Assembly: GCA_949775045.1 (NCBI GenBank) | Contig: OX459099.1 | Location: forward strand, 19,018,741 to 19,082,740 | Source: Metridium senile | Taxonomy: Eukaryota; Cnidaria; Anthozoa; Actiniaria; Metridiidae | Reading direction: 5' to 3' | Length of the DNA: 64,000 nt | Part shown: piece by piece, positions 43,609-56,752 of the stretch | Layout of the letters: each line of letters begins with the position of its first letter | Numbering within the stretch: position 1 is the stretch's first letter | Program-made: the position numbers and the translations under genes | Notes under the pieces: model-generated | Databases searched by the model: none | Told to the model about the DNA's origin: nothing | Seen by the model: only the letters and a program-made list of their open reading frames with translations

Positions 43609-44813
43609 TTTTTGAGAGTTTTTTTTTTTTTCCTCACTTGGAGTTTCCTTTGTTTCTATGTTTAGTGTATGTGCCTTGACGTCATTGACTATTTCTTCTG
43701 AAAAAAAGGAAGAAAACACAGAGAAAAAGTTATAAATAAATAAATTTTAAATCCATTGATATTAAACATCAAATAGAAGCAAGTTCCTATATGTTTGTTC
43801 CTATGACAAGAAGTTTAACATTCATGAGCTGAAAGCCTTGACTATATAAGCTACATTATAATATGCAATAAATTATTTACGTTGGAAGAATAGAAACTAC
43901 AAAGGAAAACTGCAAAGAAAAAGAAAAAAAAGGAGAAGTCGAGGAAAAACAAATAGAAAGAAAAGACGAAATGGACAGAAATTCAAAAATAGAAATGCCC
44001 ACATGAATATACGAAATGATTGCATATACACACAAATCCATCATAATTCCCATAATAAATTAATTACCAAATTATAAACAACGCAAGTATTTGATTTGAT
44101 AATGGTGATGCCGACGATGATCAAATGTCATTGCACACATTTTCGCCCTTGCAAAATGCAGCAAAGGGTTCTTTCCATTTTGAATATAATATTTTGTAAA
44201 GTTATTTTTAATATTTGTACCTGTAAGTCCGTTAGTTTGTGGTGAGGGATATTCTTCAGTGTTTTCTAAAGTGCCTTCAGATTCGTAATACCATCCTCCA
44301 GAATCGCTGCGCGCTTCGCTGTCATTCTCGTCGTTTCCCGCCAAAGGCGATTCCAGCTCGAGCTCCACTGGACTTTGGATTCTCTTCTTTGGACTATGGT
44401 TCTCTCTTGTAATCAACTTTGAATGGTGCACTAAAGAGACGAATTAAACCACTGTTAAAGAGTACAAGAACTCAGGTATTTCCTTGTGAGTGTTTATGTT
44501 TAAACAAAAAATTGTATGTTATATATTATCCGTCTAAACACGAGCGTCATGTTTGCAAAGTAAAGTTCAGTCATGTCATTTGTGTCCAACCGATCAAGCT
44601 AAAACCAAGACTAAATATACCTGGACTTCTGTTTTTCACTGGAGATTTACTTTTCCTGTTATTTATTTCTTCTCTGCAAGCTTTTTTCCAAGATTGTTTG
44701 AGCTTTGCGTTGATTTGTTGACTTGTAAGGAATGGGTATTTGCCCGTAAATTTACTTTCATATTCTCGAACAAAATCTTTGAGAAGAAGTTTCTTTCTTC
44801 GTGGAGAAGCCAT
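43609..44813 (-). CDS. Uncharacterised basic/acidic protein, HMG-box-like N-terminus (3' end not found)
   Basis: Exons 44813-44621, 44430-44221 and 43697-43609 join in frame to 164 codons; the last donor (AAA|GTGAGT) implies at least one more exon to the left. Residues 1-50 ('MASPRRKKLLLKDFVREYES' then 'PFLTSQQINAKLKQSWKK') are basic, with spacing of Phe, Tyr, Pro, Leu and Trp that resembles helices 1 and 2 of an HMG box; this is a resemblance only. Residues 65-135 are acidic with several Ser-Pro sites and a 'GGWYYESEG' motif. The start ATG lies in TTAAGATGGC, a YY1-like initiator as in CCZ1. Divergent from UBALD. Probably nuclear, by inference from composition. Confidence 0.6.
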
Positions 44814-46149
<1,336 letters not shown>

Positions 46150-48260
46150 TGGCTAGTTACGCAACCAAGTTGAACTACCTAGAACTCTACTTATCGTATT
46201 CTTCTCAGGATTATAAACACTTAATGGCTATGGAGTATATATATTATAAACCGCTCTAAACTGGACATTTTTGTAATTTTCCTTGCTGTAAACGATGGAA
46301 TAGTAACCCAAAAGAATGCGTTACTCAGTGGATTTGTGTTGAAATCGCCGAGCGTACCCAATAGCACCGGCTCAATGAAAACAAAACACCAACCCAAGAT
46401 AAAGGACTTGTTCGTCAAGATGATACGGACAAATATAGCTGAAAAGGACAAAGTAAGGAATTTGTGAGGCTCTCTGATGAGAGCGAGGACGAAATCGCGT
46501 TAAAATAAAGCAAGTCTTGGAGGAAAACTCGAGTTTGTTGTGATAAAAGCTACCGGCATGTTTTGAAAGTGGCATAATTAATTCATAGTTGTTCATGCAA
46601 TACAAGACCATAGTTGATCTCTTCTCTGTCGTTTGTTGTTTACAAAGTTCGTTGAGATTAAGCGTATAGTGTAAAATAACAAAAAACTATAATCTCAAAC
46701 TATCGATTATTATTAATTGTATTGTTTATAATGTGATAAAATTGAATATTAATTTATTGACAACCCGACTTTCGTTCAAGTCTGGCATTGAAATCAAATA
46801 CAACTCGACTCTTTAAGACATGTATTATCGCTTTGTTAAAACCGACGTGATCTGATGTTGATATTCACCAGCATTACGGTTTGTAAATAAAATACATTTT
46901 GAAGTATAACATGTGGTGTGTTGTTATGATTTTTTTCTGAGGGGCAGTACGTGAAAACATTTGTTGGGAAGTTCATTCATTGGTGAATCGATAGAGCGAG
47001 ACCACGTGGAAACGGTTGACCAAGGTCACAGCAGCAACTCAACTTTTTGGCCTCTTCCCATATTATTATAAATTTTCCAGCATACCTAAAGGCATGAATA
47101 CACAGTATACAAAATAATGACGCCTTGTGATCGATATTCGGAAGTTTTAAAAGGGAAATTTGATGGCCGTGCTAGCCGGTTCGGAACACCCAAAATAAAC
47201 TGATCGCTTGGTTGGTAAATTGCTTTGTAATCAACCCTCAGCCTCATGGCATATTCTTCCGGCCAATTTGCTTTCGTTTGTGTAAAAAGCCTAAACTTTC
47301 CCGGTTGCTGTAGCTGGTTTTATGAATTTCTGGTTTCCGTAGAAGATTGAGTAGTGTTAATTGTTTACATAAATCATTCCAAAATTCACACCACAACGCC
47401 TAGCGGAAAAGTGTTCTAAAGAATGTACAAATTTGACATGCTAGTATGAAACACGCAACCGAAATAAACATACACATTTCTCACTTCAACACCGGTTAAT
47501 TTGCATATCAGATAGATGGCTTTTACTTTTCATAAGCATCTTTTAAACACTGTTTACTTTATAACTTTAAATTCAAAAGCTGCAGTAGAGTTTGATTGAC
47601 GTTTATACTCGGACATTACTCATCGTCTATCAGTATAAAATGGCGTGATGAATGACGTAAATATTATGAAGAAATTAACTAAAATAAATCTACGAAAACG
47701 TTCAAAACGACAAAGCTATGCGAAAAATTCGCCAACGATCCATCGCAGCGCTGTAGTTACGACCTTACGGCTCAAAATAAACAAAACATGACTCAGCGTT
47801 GACACCAAGTCTGGCGGAAATTGGACTTTAGACTCAGCTATGTTAAAATGATGATATCCAACGGACGTTTCGAAACGTTTTCAAATAAAGTTACCAAAAC
47901 TATTTCTCTTCATTTTGAATTTAGATATATTTATACTTTTCACGTAAAAATATAAGAATAATGGTTACGCATTGATAATTATGTTATTGGAATTATGTTA
48001 TTGCAATATAGTAACAATATTATTGTGTTATACTTAATAATAACAAAAGCAGTACTGTATTACTATTAATATTTTAAAATGTTTAGATAGTTTTGATGAC
48101 GTGCAAATAACGAATACAATACTAATAATAACCGATCTAATATGAAATGATGATTATAACTTCTATATTCAAAATTAAAATATTTATAGATGTGTAAATT
48201 GTTAAAGTCTGATTTATAGGTAACGCAACTTCTTGTAAGTCTTGTAACTTTCGGGATTTT
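46150..48260. other. UBALD 3' region and unique sequence, no gene seen
   Basis: An AATAAA at about 46885 could end the UBALD transcript. The rest is unique AT-rich sequence with short chance ORFs on both strands. Near 47860-47890 lies GGACGTTTCGAAACG, a short palindrome. No transposon ends are recognised. Confidence 0.4.
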
Positions 48261-48555
48261 TTTTTACAGGGAGTGTGTGTGTGGGGAGGGGGGGGGGGGT
48301 ATTAGTGCTGGTGATTTTTAATTTTCATTTGCACAAGTTTTTGTCACCCCTCCCCCCAAAGTCCGTCATTCGAAAAAATGCACCGTCATTTGTGGAGCAT
48401 AAAGAATGCTGTCCCCCCACCACCTCCCATGTAAATAATAAGCGGTTCCTTCAGTCTAGAATTCGAAATTAGGATTAAAAGTAACGATAAGAACAAGCAA
48501 GGAATATATAAATGACAATGACAACAATGATAGAAATAAACGAATGAAAAAATAA

Positions 48556-48870
48556 TAATAATACTAACAACTTTTTTAACGTCTCAATCTTCTAGCTGGA
48601 CGCTGCGCGCCCTTCTAATCGGGGAGACTCACTCACACTCACTACCTCTACGTTTTTAATATTTTGCACACAACTCGGTTCACATGTTCATTTTTGCTGA
48701 GGGAGGAATACCGGAAAACCCCTCGTGGCATAGGAGACACCAGGAGAGAAGAACACATCAAACAAACTTAACTCACATACAATCCATGCCCGAGCTGGGA
48801 CTCGAACCTGGACCACACTGAGCGGTGAAAGGCCAGCGCTCTCACCGCTAGGCCACCCATGCCACCCATA
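48556..48870 (-). mobile_element. tRNA-derived SINE, full length, minus strand
   Basis: Reverse complement shows the head with A box TGGCCTAGCGGTGAGAGCG and B box GGTTCGAGTCCC (a better B box than the 28445 copy), then the shared body and tail. The minus-strand ORF at 48688-48879 lies in it. Confidence 0.85.
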
Positions 48871-49638
48871 AAGGATCAAGGGGTTCCTTTTAGCAGAGCC
48901 TCTCTCATTGTGATTTCATTTACTCGTCAGACGTAGAAAAGAAAAACACATGCAGTTTAAACTAATCCACAATGACATGAAATAGACATGGAGATGGGAG
49001 AAATCACCGGAGGGAAATAGGATGGGAGAAAGGTTGAGAGAATGAATATATATAATGAAATACATGTATATCACTTTTTTAACTTCTCAATCTTCTAGCT
49101 GGGCATTAAAAAAATGAATATATGGATAAGTTGTTAAAATAGAAAATTGCAGATTTCGATCTCAACAAAAGAGGAAAAGATATCAAATTAAGGTGTATTT
49201 TTTCGCAGTCTAGAAAGTCTAAAAAATTTCATGAGCATTTGCAGTGAAACAGCAGCTACAAAATAGATCAAATAATCATAATAACATGTGCTCAATTTTG
49301 CATATTTTCTCGAGAAAGTTCGTTGTTGACATTTCCACTTCCTGCCTGTTTGCATGTCGCTAGGGACTTGTACGAATGATAATTTCTGGTCGAATCCAGT
49401 AGAAACTATAAGTTTATATTAACTATTTTCTTTTTCTTTTATAGTTTTATTATTTTAGCTCTAGTGAAGAAAAGACAAAATTCAATATAAACAAAAATAG
49501 TAACAATAAACTTGATGAAGATTCCCATCTAAAAGTGGACATAAGACATAAAAAGACGGTTAACTTTAGAGACCCACCTGGAAACTCAAAGAAAAACTCA
49601 GTCACAACAATAGTTATCCAATTATTATTCTATTATTA

Positions 49639-50040
49639 CAGTAAACACCCGCAGTTAAGAATCGAACCTAGTGGATCAAGAACTTGATCGCCAGGATCAA
49701 GCATGTTCTTATTATGTAGGTTACAGCCAAATTACAGGATAAACAACCCAGAAGTTACTTGACACAGTTTATTGGAAAATTAATAATATGATATACTGTT
49801 GTGAATTGTAAGTTGATTGTTTATTTGTTTGTTTAAAGTTACAGTTATATATAATGTTAGTCCAAACCGAGCTTATTTATTATTCTTATAATAAGAAATA
49901 ATAACATATCCCCTTTATAACAATTAAGAACCTAATTAAGAACCTGTTTTGCCTAAATTACCAACAACTACCCTTTTATACAAGAACCTTTTTTGACAGA
50001 CTTTAAAAAAATAAAGGTTTTTAACTGCGGGTGTTTACTG
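49639..50040. mobile_element. MITE family B copy 2
   Basis: Ends CAGTAAACACCCGCAGTTAA and AACTGCGGGTGTTTACTG with TA flanks. Inner words AAGAACCT repeat in both arms as in copy 1 (3467-3844). Confidence 0.85.
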
Positions 50041-50078
50041 TATCATATATTATTCTCTTTTACTCCCACGAAGGGCTA

Positions 50079-50394
50079 GAGTGAAGTCATTAACCCGTGA
50101 AATAGATACTAAGGCCCTTGCAAACGCACGCAACATTGTTGGACCAACATGGTTGCTCCAACATGTTGGGCCCGTTTAAACAACCTGTTGGATGATGTTG
50201 AAACTCATCCAACATTTCTTTTGTTCTCGTGTTCAACAAACCGTATCGCAACAATGTTGGCCAACAATGTTGCGTTCGTTTGCTCGGGCCTTTAGACTAA
50301 TACACCTTAGCAGTCTCTAATTCCATTGTTTTCTTTTGTTTCTATTTGACTATTACACCTTGACTATTTAATTTTGTTTCACGGGTCTTCACTC
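50079..50394. mobile_element. MITE with GAGTGAAG ends inserted at TA, related to the 128-bp satellite
   Basis: Ends GAGTGAAGTC and CTTCACTC with an extended AACCCGTGAAA/TTTCACGGGT pair; TA at 50077-50078 and 50395-50396. The interior right half (TAATTCCATTG, TTCTTTTGTTTCTATTTGAC) matches the reverse complement of the 128-bp satellite unit at 9271-10167. It also hosts the element at 50111-50292. Confidence 0.8.
50111..50292. mobile_element. MITE (AAGGCCC...CAAACGCACGCAACA ends), nested
   Basis: AAGGCCCTTGCAAACG then CACGCAACATTGTTGG pairs with CCAACAATGTTGCG then CGTTTGCTCGGGCCTT. Inner repeats of CCAACATG/CATGTTGG. It sits inside the 50079-50394 element. Confidence 0.82.
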
Positions 50395-51589
50395 TAAAGC
50401 TCGAAACGTCAGTAAAGCTAAGTTAACATTTTTTACGGTGTTACCAATTTCATTATATTACCTATCGTTTAGATCAGACACCGACGCTGCCTATACTAGT
50501 TTACTCGCTAGTTTCTATTTCTATTTTTTACGGTGTTACAAAATTCATTCTATTACCTATCGTTTATCTCAAACACCGACGCAGCCTATACTAGTTTACT
50601 CGCTAGTTTCTATTTGATTATTATCAGTCTAATAGTATAAGGTATAGCAAAAATGATAATGATAATAATAATGCTAAAATAATAATAATATTATTTAGAA
50701 ATAAAAGTTCAAAACGGGAAGGTTAAATAAATAGATCAATTATTGATAAAAAGTACAAATATAAAATAAATATGTAGATAAGTTATTAAAATAGAAAATT
50801 GCAGATTTCCATCTCAACAAAAGAGATATCGAACAAAAAAAAAATTTTTAGCTCTGTTCAGAAGTCTAGAAATTTTCATGAGCATTTGCAGTTAGCGCAA
50901 CTACAAAATAGAATAGAAATAATTTAAGATATCATAAATGATAAAAAGTCCAAATAAACAAATGAATGTATAGATAAGTTGTTAAAATAGAAAATTGCAG
51001 ATTTCAATCTCAAAAAAGAGGAAAAGATCTAAAAAATTTCATGAGCATTTGCAGTGAAACAGCAGCTGAATAATCATGATAACATAGCTCAATTTTGCAT
51101 ATTTTCTCGAGAAAGTTCGGTGTTGACATTTTTGCTTTCCACTTCCCGCCTGTTTGCCGTTAGGGATTGGAAACCAGTCACGTCCAAATCACTATTTTAA
51201 AGATAACAAATCACGTGATCGTTTACAGCCTTATTTGGACAAAAGGTCGAAATTGTAAACTTCTTATGAAACAAGGTGCAGATCATAAAATATATGGAAT
51301 AGCATAAGATATCAGTTTTTCATCTCAAAAACGGTTCCCTGAGGCTATTGTTTTCCACTGAGAAAGAACGGAAAAATAGCCTCCGCTAACAAGGAACAAA
51401 TTAGGGGAAGTCGACCAAAAGAAAACATTGGAAGGAAGGAAGAGACATCAAATTAAAGTGTATTGTTTTCGTAACAATTAAACACAACATGATCGTCTAG
51501 AAGTTTCATGATCAACGTTCCTCCTCAAGTCTTCAAGACTTGATTAAGTTATATGTAAAAATAATAAATAAATTATAAAAATTAAAAGA

Positions 51590-51873
51590 CTGAGTCTTCT
51601 TCTCAACTGTGGCAATTTCCAATTAAAATCATATGGGCGTCGTTGTTTCTCTTTCTCTGCACCTGAACTTTGGAATGCTCTCCCTCATGATATGAAATCT
51701 GCACCATCGTTGTCTAAATATAAATATTCTCTAAAAACATATTTATTCAAGAACGCTTATAATTTGTCAAATAAAAAAAATAAAAAATCTAACTAACAAT
51801 AGATTATTTAGTGTGTTATGCGCCTAGAGCTTACCGAAATGGGCGCTATATAAATGTATACACTATTATTACA
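51590..51873 (+). mobile_element. 5'-truncated LINE, RT C-terminus and 3' UTR
   Basis: The frame from 51590 to stop 51794-51796 reads 'YGRRCFSFSAPELWNALP' followed by 'SKYKYSLKTYLFKNAY', the classic end of CR1/L2/Jockey-type ORF2. The 3' UTR has CGCCTAGAGC and GGCGCTATATAAATG before an ATTATT end. All upstream coding sequence is lost. Confidence 0.8.
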
Positions 51874-52480
51874 CCTGTTTTCAAAAACGTTGTCCTATTT
51901 GAAAAAAGCAAATAGCAAATAGTAGAGTACAAACACTAAAAGTGTGCAACATAAATACCACTAAATACTGCTAAATTATGCAAATTCTTTTGTTCTCTAT
52001 TGTTTAATCAACACTATTTAGTGGTAAATAGTACAAAGTATTGCACACTTTTAGTATTTGTACTCTAATGTGTAAATAGTGAAATAGGAATTAATTAATG
52101 GCACAATTTGCATTGCATTCAAGCGTAAATAAATTCACTCGGCATGCTACACATGTTGCAGTCATGCCGAAGGCATTATCAGAAGACAATCGTAACTGAA
52201 TAATATGGCATCTTCCAAGTTTGAAGGAAGGTTTTTTTAAGTTTGCCAGTTTGAATATTAATGATTTTGCACAATTATCGACATCAAATCGAAATCAGTA
52301 GATTAACTATACATTGGTGAACCGAAAAATCCAAGACTCTTTTTCCAATCAGTATTTATTCTAACCCCTAATGACCGCGTCTGTTTTTGGTTCACTTCTT
52401 AATTCCTATTTTACTATTTACTAATTACTGATTACTAATTTCAAATAGGACAACGTTTTTGAAAACAGTAGTATATTATT
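51872..52480. mobile_element. Foldback element with a second palindrome nested inside
   Basis: Outer arms CTGTTTTCAAAAACGTTGTC at ~51878 and GACAACGTTTTTGAAAACAG at ~52450. An inner palindrome (51921-52069) has arms TAGAGTACAAACACTAAAAG and TTTTAGTATTTGTACTCTA. Either one element with two stems or a nested insertion. Confidence 0.75.
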
Positions 52481-52889
52481 ATAATCAATAGGTGGACGTA
52501 CAGTGACGTATTTTGTTATGGTTTTGCCAACTTACCATTGTTATTAGAACAAAGAAAACTAAAACATCTATAATTGTGAACATGGATGGCAAATTAGCAT
52601 CACAATACCAACACTTGTAAACACTACGCTCACTAGACCTCTTTACCTCCAATTCAGACCATGCACTTGGCATTCTCTTGAGAATGAATCTTTTATGATG
52701 AACGTGTTACAGTGTTTACATGTGAAAGAATCAACTCCCAAGGGTAGCATCACATGATCTGAAATATGGGTAAACAAACAAGGAAGGTAAAGAGATCTAT
52801 TGCAGTACCAGCAGCAACTACAATATATAGAACATAGAATCTAGCATGTGTACAGCTGCCCCCACCCCTCCCCTAAGGGAAGATTCCGG

Positions 52890-53040
<151 letters not shown>

Positions 53041-53296
53041 CTTTATTTAAAGAAGGTTAAACAAACACTTACAAAGTGCACCAGTTTAGCAAAAGCTAAT
53101 CTTCCACTGGGCCTTCTTAATAATCTCTTCATGATCTTCTTAATCATAATCTTCTTCATAATAATTTCTAAATTTCTTGAAATTTTCAAGTCACTACGAA
53201 TTACTACCTTGGCATTTCTAAAATTAAATGCTCCGCGATTCCATTCATTGAGAAAGTTTTCTTCTTGATTTCAACTGATTGGCTAGTGTTCCTCGG

Positions 53297-53351
53297 GCTT
53301 CCTGTCTCGGCGACAAATAATATAATAACCAAAAACACACAGGAAGCCCGA
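53297..53351. repeat. GGGCTTCCTGT palindrome
   Basis: CGGGCTTCCTGTCTCGG and CACACAGGAAGCCCG around an AT-rich centre; same family as 2897-3062 and 20053-20108. Confidence 0.6.
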
Positions 53352-53470
53352 CGCGTGATGGAGTAATGATTGTCTGCACTTTAGACAACTCAATTGGAAA
53401 ATTATAAAGCCACATTTACACGAGGAAATTTTCATTGACAATGTTTCATTTACAAGTTAAATTTACACTT

Positions 53471-53815
53471 GTCCAAGTGGTAGGGGTGATCGGCGGAGGT
53501 TTTGAGAACGATCCACAGACGCACAGATAAAAATAACTGATAAAGCCTTTTCGATTGCTATCCCAACAAAGCAACAAAACAGAATAAAAAATGACTCTTA
53601 AAGGTACAAAATCATGTTAGCTAACTGATTTTTGAGCCAGAATCCTAAAAGGACCCTAAAAGGTACGCACAAGAAATATTTTTACCCTAAAAGGCAACCT
53701 CGTTCCCAGGGCCCTCTCCCTTCGCTTTTGGGTGGGGCGGACCCAAAAGCGAAGGGAGACGGCCCTGGGAACAAGGTTGCCTAAAAGGTACGCCGATCAC
53801 CCACACCACTATGAC
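53471..53815. mobile_element. MITE family D copy 2, with internal hairpin
   Basis: Begins GTCCAAGTGGTAGGGGTGAT, identical to copy 1; the right end (ATCACCCACACCACTATGAC) is diverged. Near the right end, 53693-53782, AACCTCGTTCCCAGGGCC and GGCCCTGGGAACAAGGTT enclose CCCTTCGCTTTTGGGT and its complement: a ~40-bp-arm hairpin probably inserted secondarily. Confidence 0.82.
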
Positions 53816-53819
53816 AAAG

Positions 53820-56395
53820 GGAGTACACCCCCCGGGTAAATGGCATTATCCACATCGACCCGCTATCCCCCAAATAACTTTTGAGAAATATTGAAAGCCA
53901 CGATCGAATTTTTTTATCATGCTTTCTTTTTTCTAGTTTTACAAATTGTAGAAAGTTTTTTTACTTCAACCAACTCACGAGTTTTACAAAGTATACGCAT
54001 ATTAAATAAATCCCGAGTCCTTATATTAAAAAAACCGTTTAAGAATTAATCTCGAAAGCCACCATTTAAGTTTTCTTTCAAGACAATCAGACTTTAATTT
54101 TTCCAGTTTTACATACAGTTGTATTGTAGAACGGTTTTTAAGTAATCGATCCGTTATCACGAGTCCCTAAAAAGAAATCTTTTAAGAAATCTTACCCTGG
54201 AAACCTGAGCCGGGGTTTCTTGATCTATAGTACTTGTATTTATGATTTGTACGTCTGTGTTCGGTTAATAACAAACTGTCAGAATTGCAAACGGTAAAGC
54301 AGGTAAAAAAAATAACCTCTGTTACTCATGGTAAAGAAATCTCGAAAGCTACGATAAAATTTTTCAAAGGCCATTCTCCGTCTCGTACCCAGACCCTATA
54401 CGATCCGGAAGGTGAGAAGGCTCTGTAGTCTCGGCTTCTGCGTGGGTAGAAGAATGTTCAAAGGCCTACTTTGAATTGTATTGGAAGTATTGAAAGTATT
54501 TTTCCAATAAAATCAGCCTGGGAGGTATCTCATTTAACAATGAGTTGGTTATATTTTCAACCACGCAAACTGTAGAAACATTTTTTGTAAAGTTTTTCAA
54601 ACAACACATCCAACATAGTTGAACTCTAACCCTTCCAGCATAGCAACCGGTGAAGTTTTGGCTTGAAAATTATAGAAATAGTACCCTCAAGGGCAACCTG
54701 CCTCGACAAATTAAGCCACTGCGCATTCTCATTTTTCCTACATTTATTCAAAACACATGTTCACAATTTGTTTTCTTGATAATCTACAAAACAAAAGAGT
54801 GGCACCAACTTTGAGCTTTCAAAAAGAATTGTTTTATTGTCCGTCAAAAAAGCATTCAATTCGGCTATGAATAATATTCTATTGTTTCAAAGCCCCCTCA
54901 AACTCAAAGTCATTAACATTTTGCGTAGATATCTCTTGTGTCTATTTACATAAATTTCAGAGGTTGGATTTATAAACAGGGATTTGACAGTACTCGCTAA
55001 AAAGGTCTCAAGCTTTTGAAGTAATGGTTGTTCTAAAGCTCTAATAACGAGGCGTTTTTATTCGACGAAAGGACAAGGAAGCAGTACGTTTTATTTAAGG
55101 TAAGTTAGCTTGAATTTATTGATCGTTTTTGGTTTAGTATGATCTAGAGAGATTATTGATCCTGCATTCTGCACGAAATCCGAATATTGCTCTCTCCTGT
55201 AGTTAGCTAGTTTTAAATGACATTCAGTTTCGATAGAATACTCATTCTGTTCCAAAGATTCAGTGAATCTTTGGAATTTTGTTTTGTTCCTTATGAAAAA
55301 CCCTTCATGGCCCTAGGGCATTTAATTTCTTTCGTATAAAAACAACAAAATTGATGCACCTTCAAAAAGAAATTCTTGAAAGTACGTATTTTTACACATG
55401 ATTTTCTTGAGCAAATAATGATTTTTCTTTGTCAAAAATCGTAGAGAACAAACATCAAATGTTACATACAAGTGCTAATCTTTTCCCTGTGAAATCCATT
55501 TTCTAATTTCGGTCTTAAATTGGCTCTTTATCTTATAAAATATGTAGTGAAAATTACAATATAATCTGGCGTTACTATGGTTGCGTCGTTTCAATGCCGT
55601 CAAAATAGAAATCATCGTCTGAGACCACTGGAACTTTTTGTTGACACAGGCAGTTATTAATCCGAGCTTGAAGTAGGTATTTAAACATCCCCTGGAAAAT
55701 CATATGATATTCAAGTTTTTAATTAAAGAATCGCGTATACCAGCAAACCATAGTTTTTGACTATTTTTCCGTTGCTTTTTCGCTCGCTTTTTTCCAATCT
55801 ATTTTCGTTACAACGAGTCAGTTTGGATTCGCGTTTCTGCACGTCAACAATAAGCGTCTAGATGTCATTTATAAAGCAAAACAAATCGTAAAAAATAAAA
55901 TGTTATTTATAACATTATTTGACATTTTTTCGCTTTTACGTGTTTTTTTTTGTGTGGCTACGATCAGTTTTGATTCGAGTTTTTTTTGCACGTATCACGA
56001 AAGATATACTTCTTGTACATGACGTGGAAGTTGTAACTCAATCGTTGTCAATCGAAAGTCGAATGGAAATCGAAAGTCGAATAAAACTGAAATTGAAATG
56101 AGAAGCAACACACATAGGGTATTTCAGTTGCTATAGAAATTGTAAATGTCAAGATGTTTTCGGTTTTTGCTTCGCAGATATTATATTGTCGTTAATTTGA
56201 TTCAGTTTCGTTTCGCGTTTGTGCGCTCAAACAATAGAAGTCTGAGCGTCTTCCATTTGAAGGCGGGAAGTTTTAGTCTTACTATAAATCCTTCTTGAAG
56301 TCTTAAATAAATATCAAGTAATGAATAGATATAGAGTATTTATTAGGAAACTCGATATCTGGAATTGTACAGGCAATTTTTATATACCAATATTT
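53820..56395. other. Unassigned AT-rich sequence
   Basis: No supportable gene. A stretch at 54205-54345 (GGTTTCTTGATCT, GTACGTCTGTGTTCG, AAAGCAGGTA) is homologous to the 78-bp array and its right flank at 59690-60240. Between 55780 and 56260 a loose repeat TTCGCGTTTCTGCACG / TTCGCGTTTGTGCGC occurs twice or three times. Confidence 0.45.
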
Positions 56396-56399
56396 CAAA

Positions 56400-56745
56400 A
56401 ATCCTTTCACTCCGACAAAGGGTTAACTAGAGCTCGAAACGTCAGTAAACTACATGAGTTAAGAACCTTTTTTCAAGCGGTTTAACGATTCCATTTTATT
56501 GGCTGTCGTATGTATTGACATTGACGCAGCCTTTACTTCTAAGTTTTCTCGCTAGTTTCCATATTTATTTCAAAAATCCTTTCATTCCGACAAAGGGTTA
56601 ACTAAAGCTCGAAACGTCAGTAAACTACATGAGTAAAGAATCATTTTTCAAGCGGTTTAGCAATTTCATTTTATTGTCTATTTTATATATTTCAAAACAC
56701 CGCCGGACGCAGCCTATACTAGTTTACTCGCTAGTTTCCATTTAT
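56400..56745 (+). mobile_element. Penelope-like repeat copies 6 and 7, in tandem
   Basis: Two direct copies (56400-56560 and 56575-56745), ~175 bp apart. Each has TTTCA(C/T)TCCGACAAAGGG, TTAACTA, AGCTCGAAACGTCAGTAAAC and a tail ending TTTACTCGCTAGTTTCCAT or a variant of it. Direct tandem order is typical of Penelope-like terminal repeats, but no coding part is nearby. Confidence 0.6.
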
Positions 56746-56752
56746 ATTTCAA

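Larger units (their letters stand above)
50056..50614 (+). mobile_element. Penelope-like repeat copies 4 and 5, copy 4 interrupted
   Basis: Copy 4 reads TTTTACTCCCACGAAGGGC to 50078, is interrupted at 50079-50394, and resumes AAGCTCGAAACGTCAGTAAA from 50397, with its tail reaching ACTCGCTAGTTTC at ~50512. Copy 5 (50521-50614) has only the tail. Confidence 0.65.
49112..51172. repeat. Three dispersed copies of a ~210-bp segment
   Basis: Copies at 49112-49370, 50768-50935 and 50955-51172 share AGTTGTTAAAATAGAAAATT, GCAGATTTC, TTTCATGAGCATTTGCAGT and, in the first and third, TTTTGCATATTTTCTCGAGA. A weaker fourth may lie at 51420-51520. The middle copy lacks the last third. A local duplication, not an obvious transposon. 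Confidence 0.8.
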
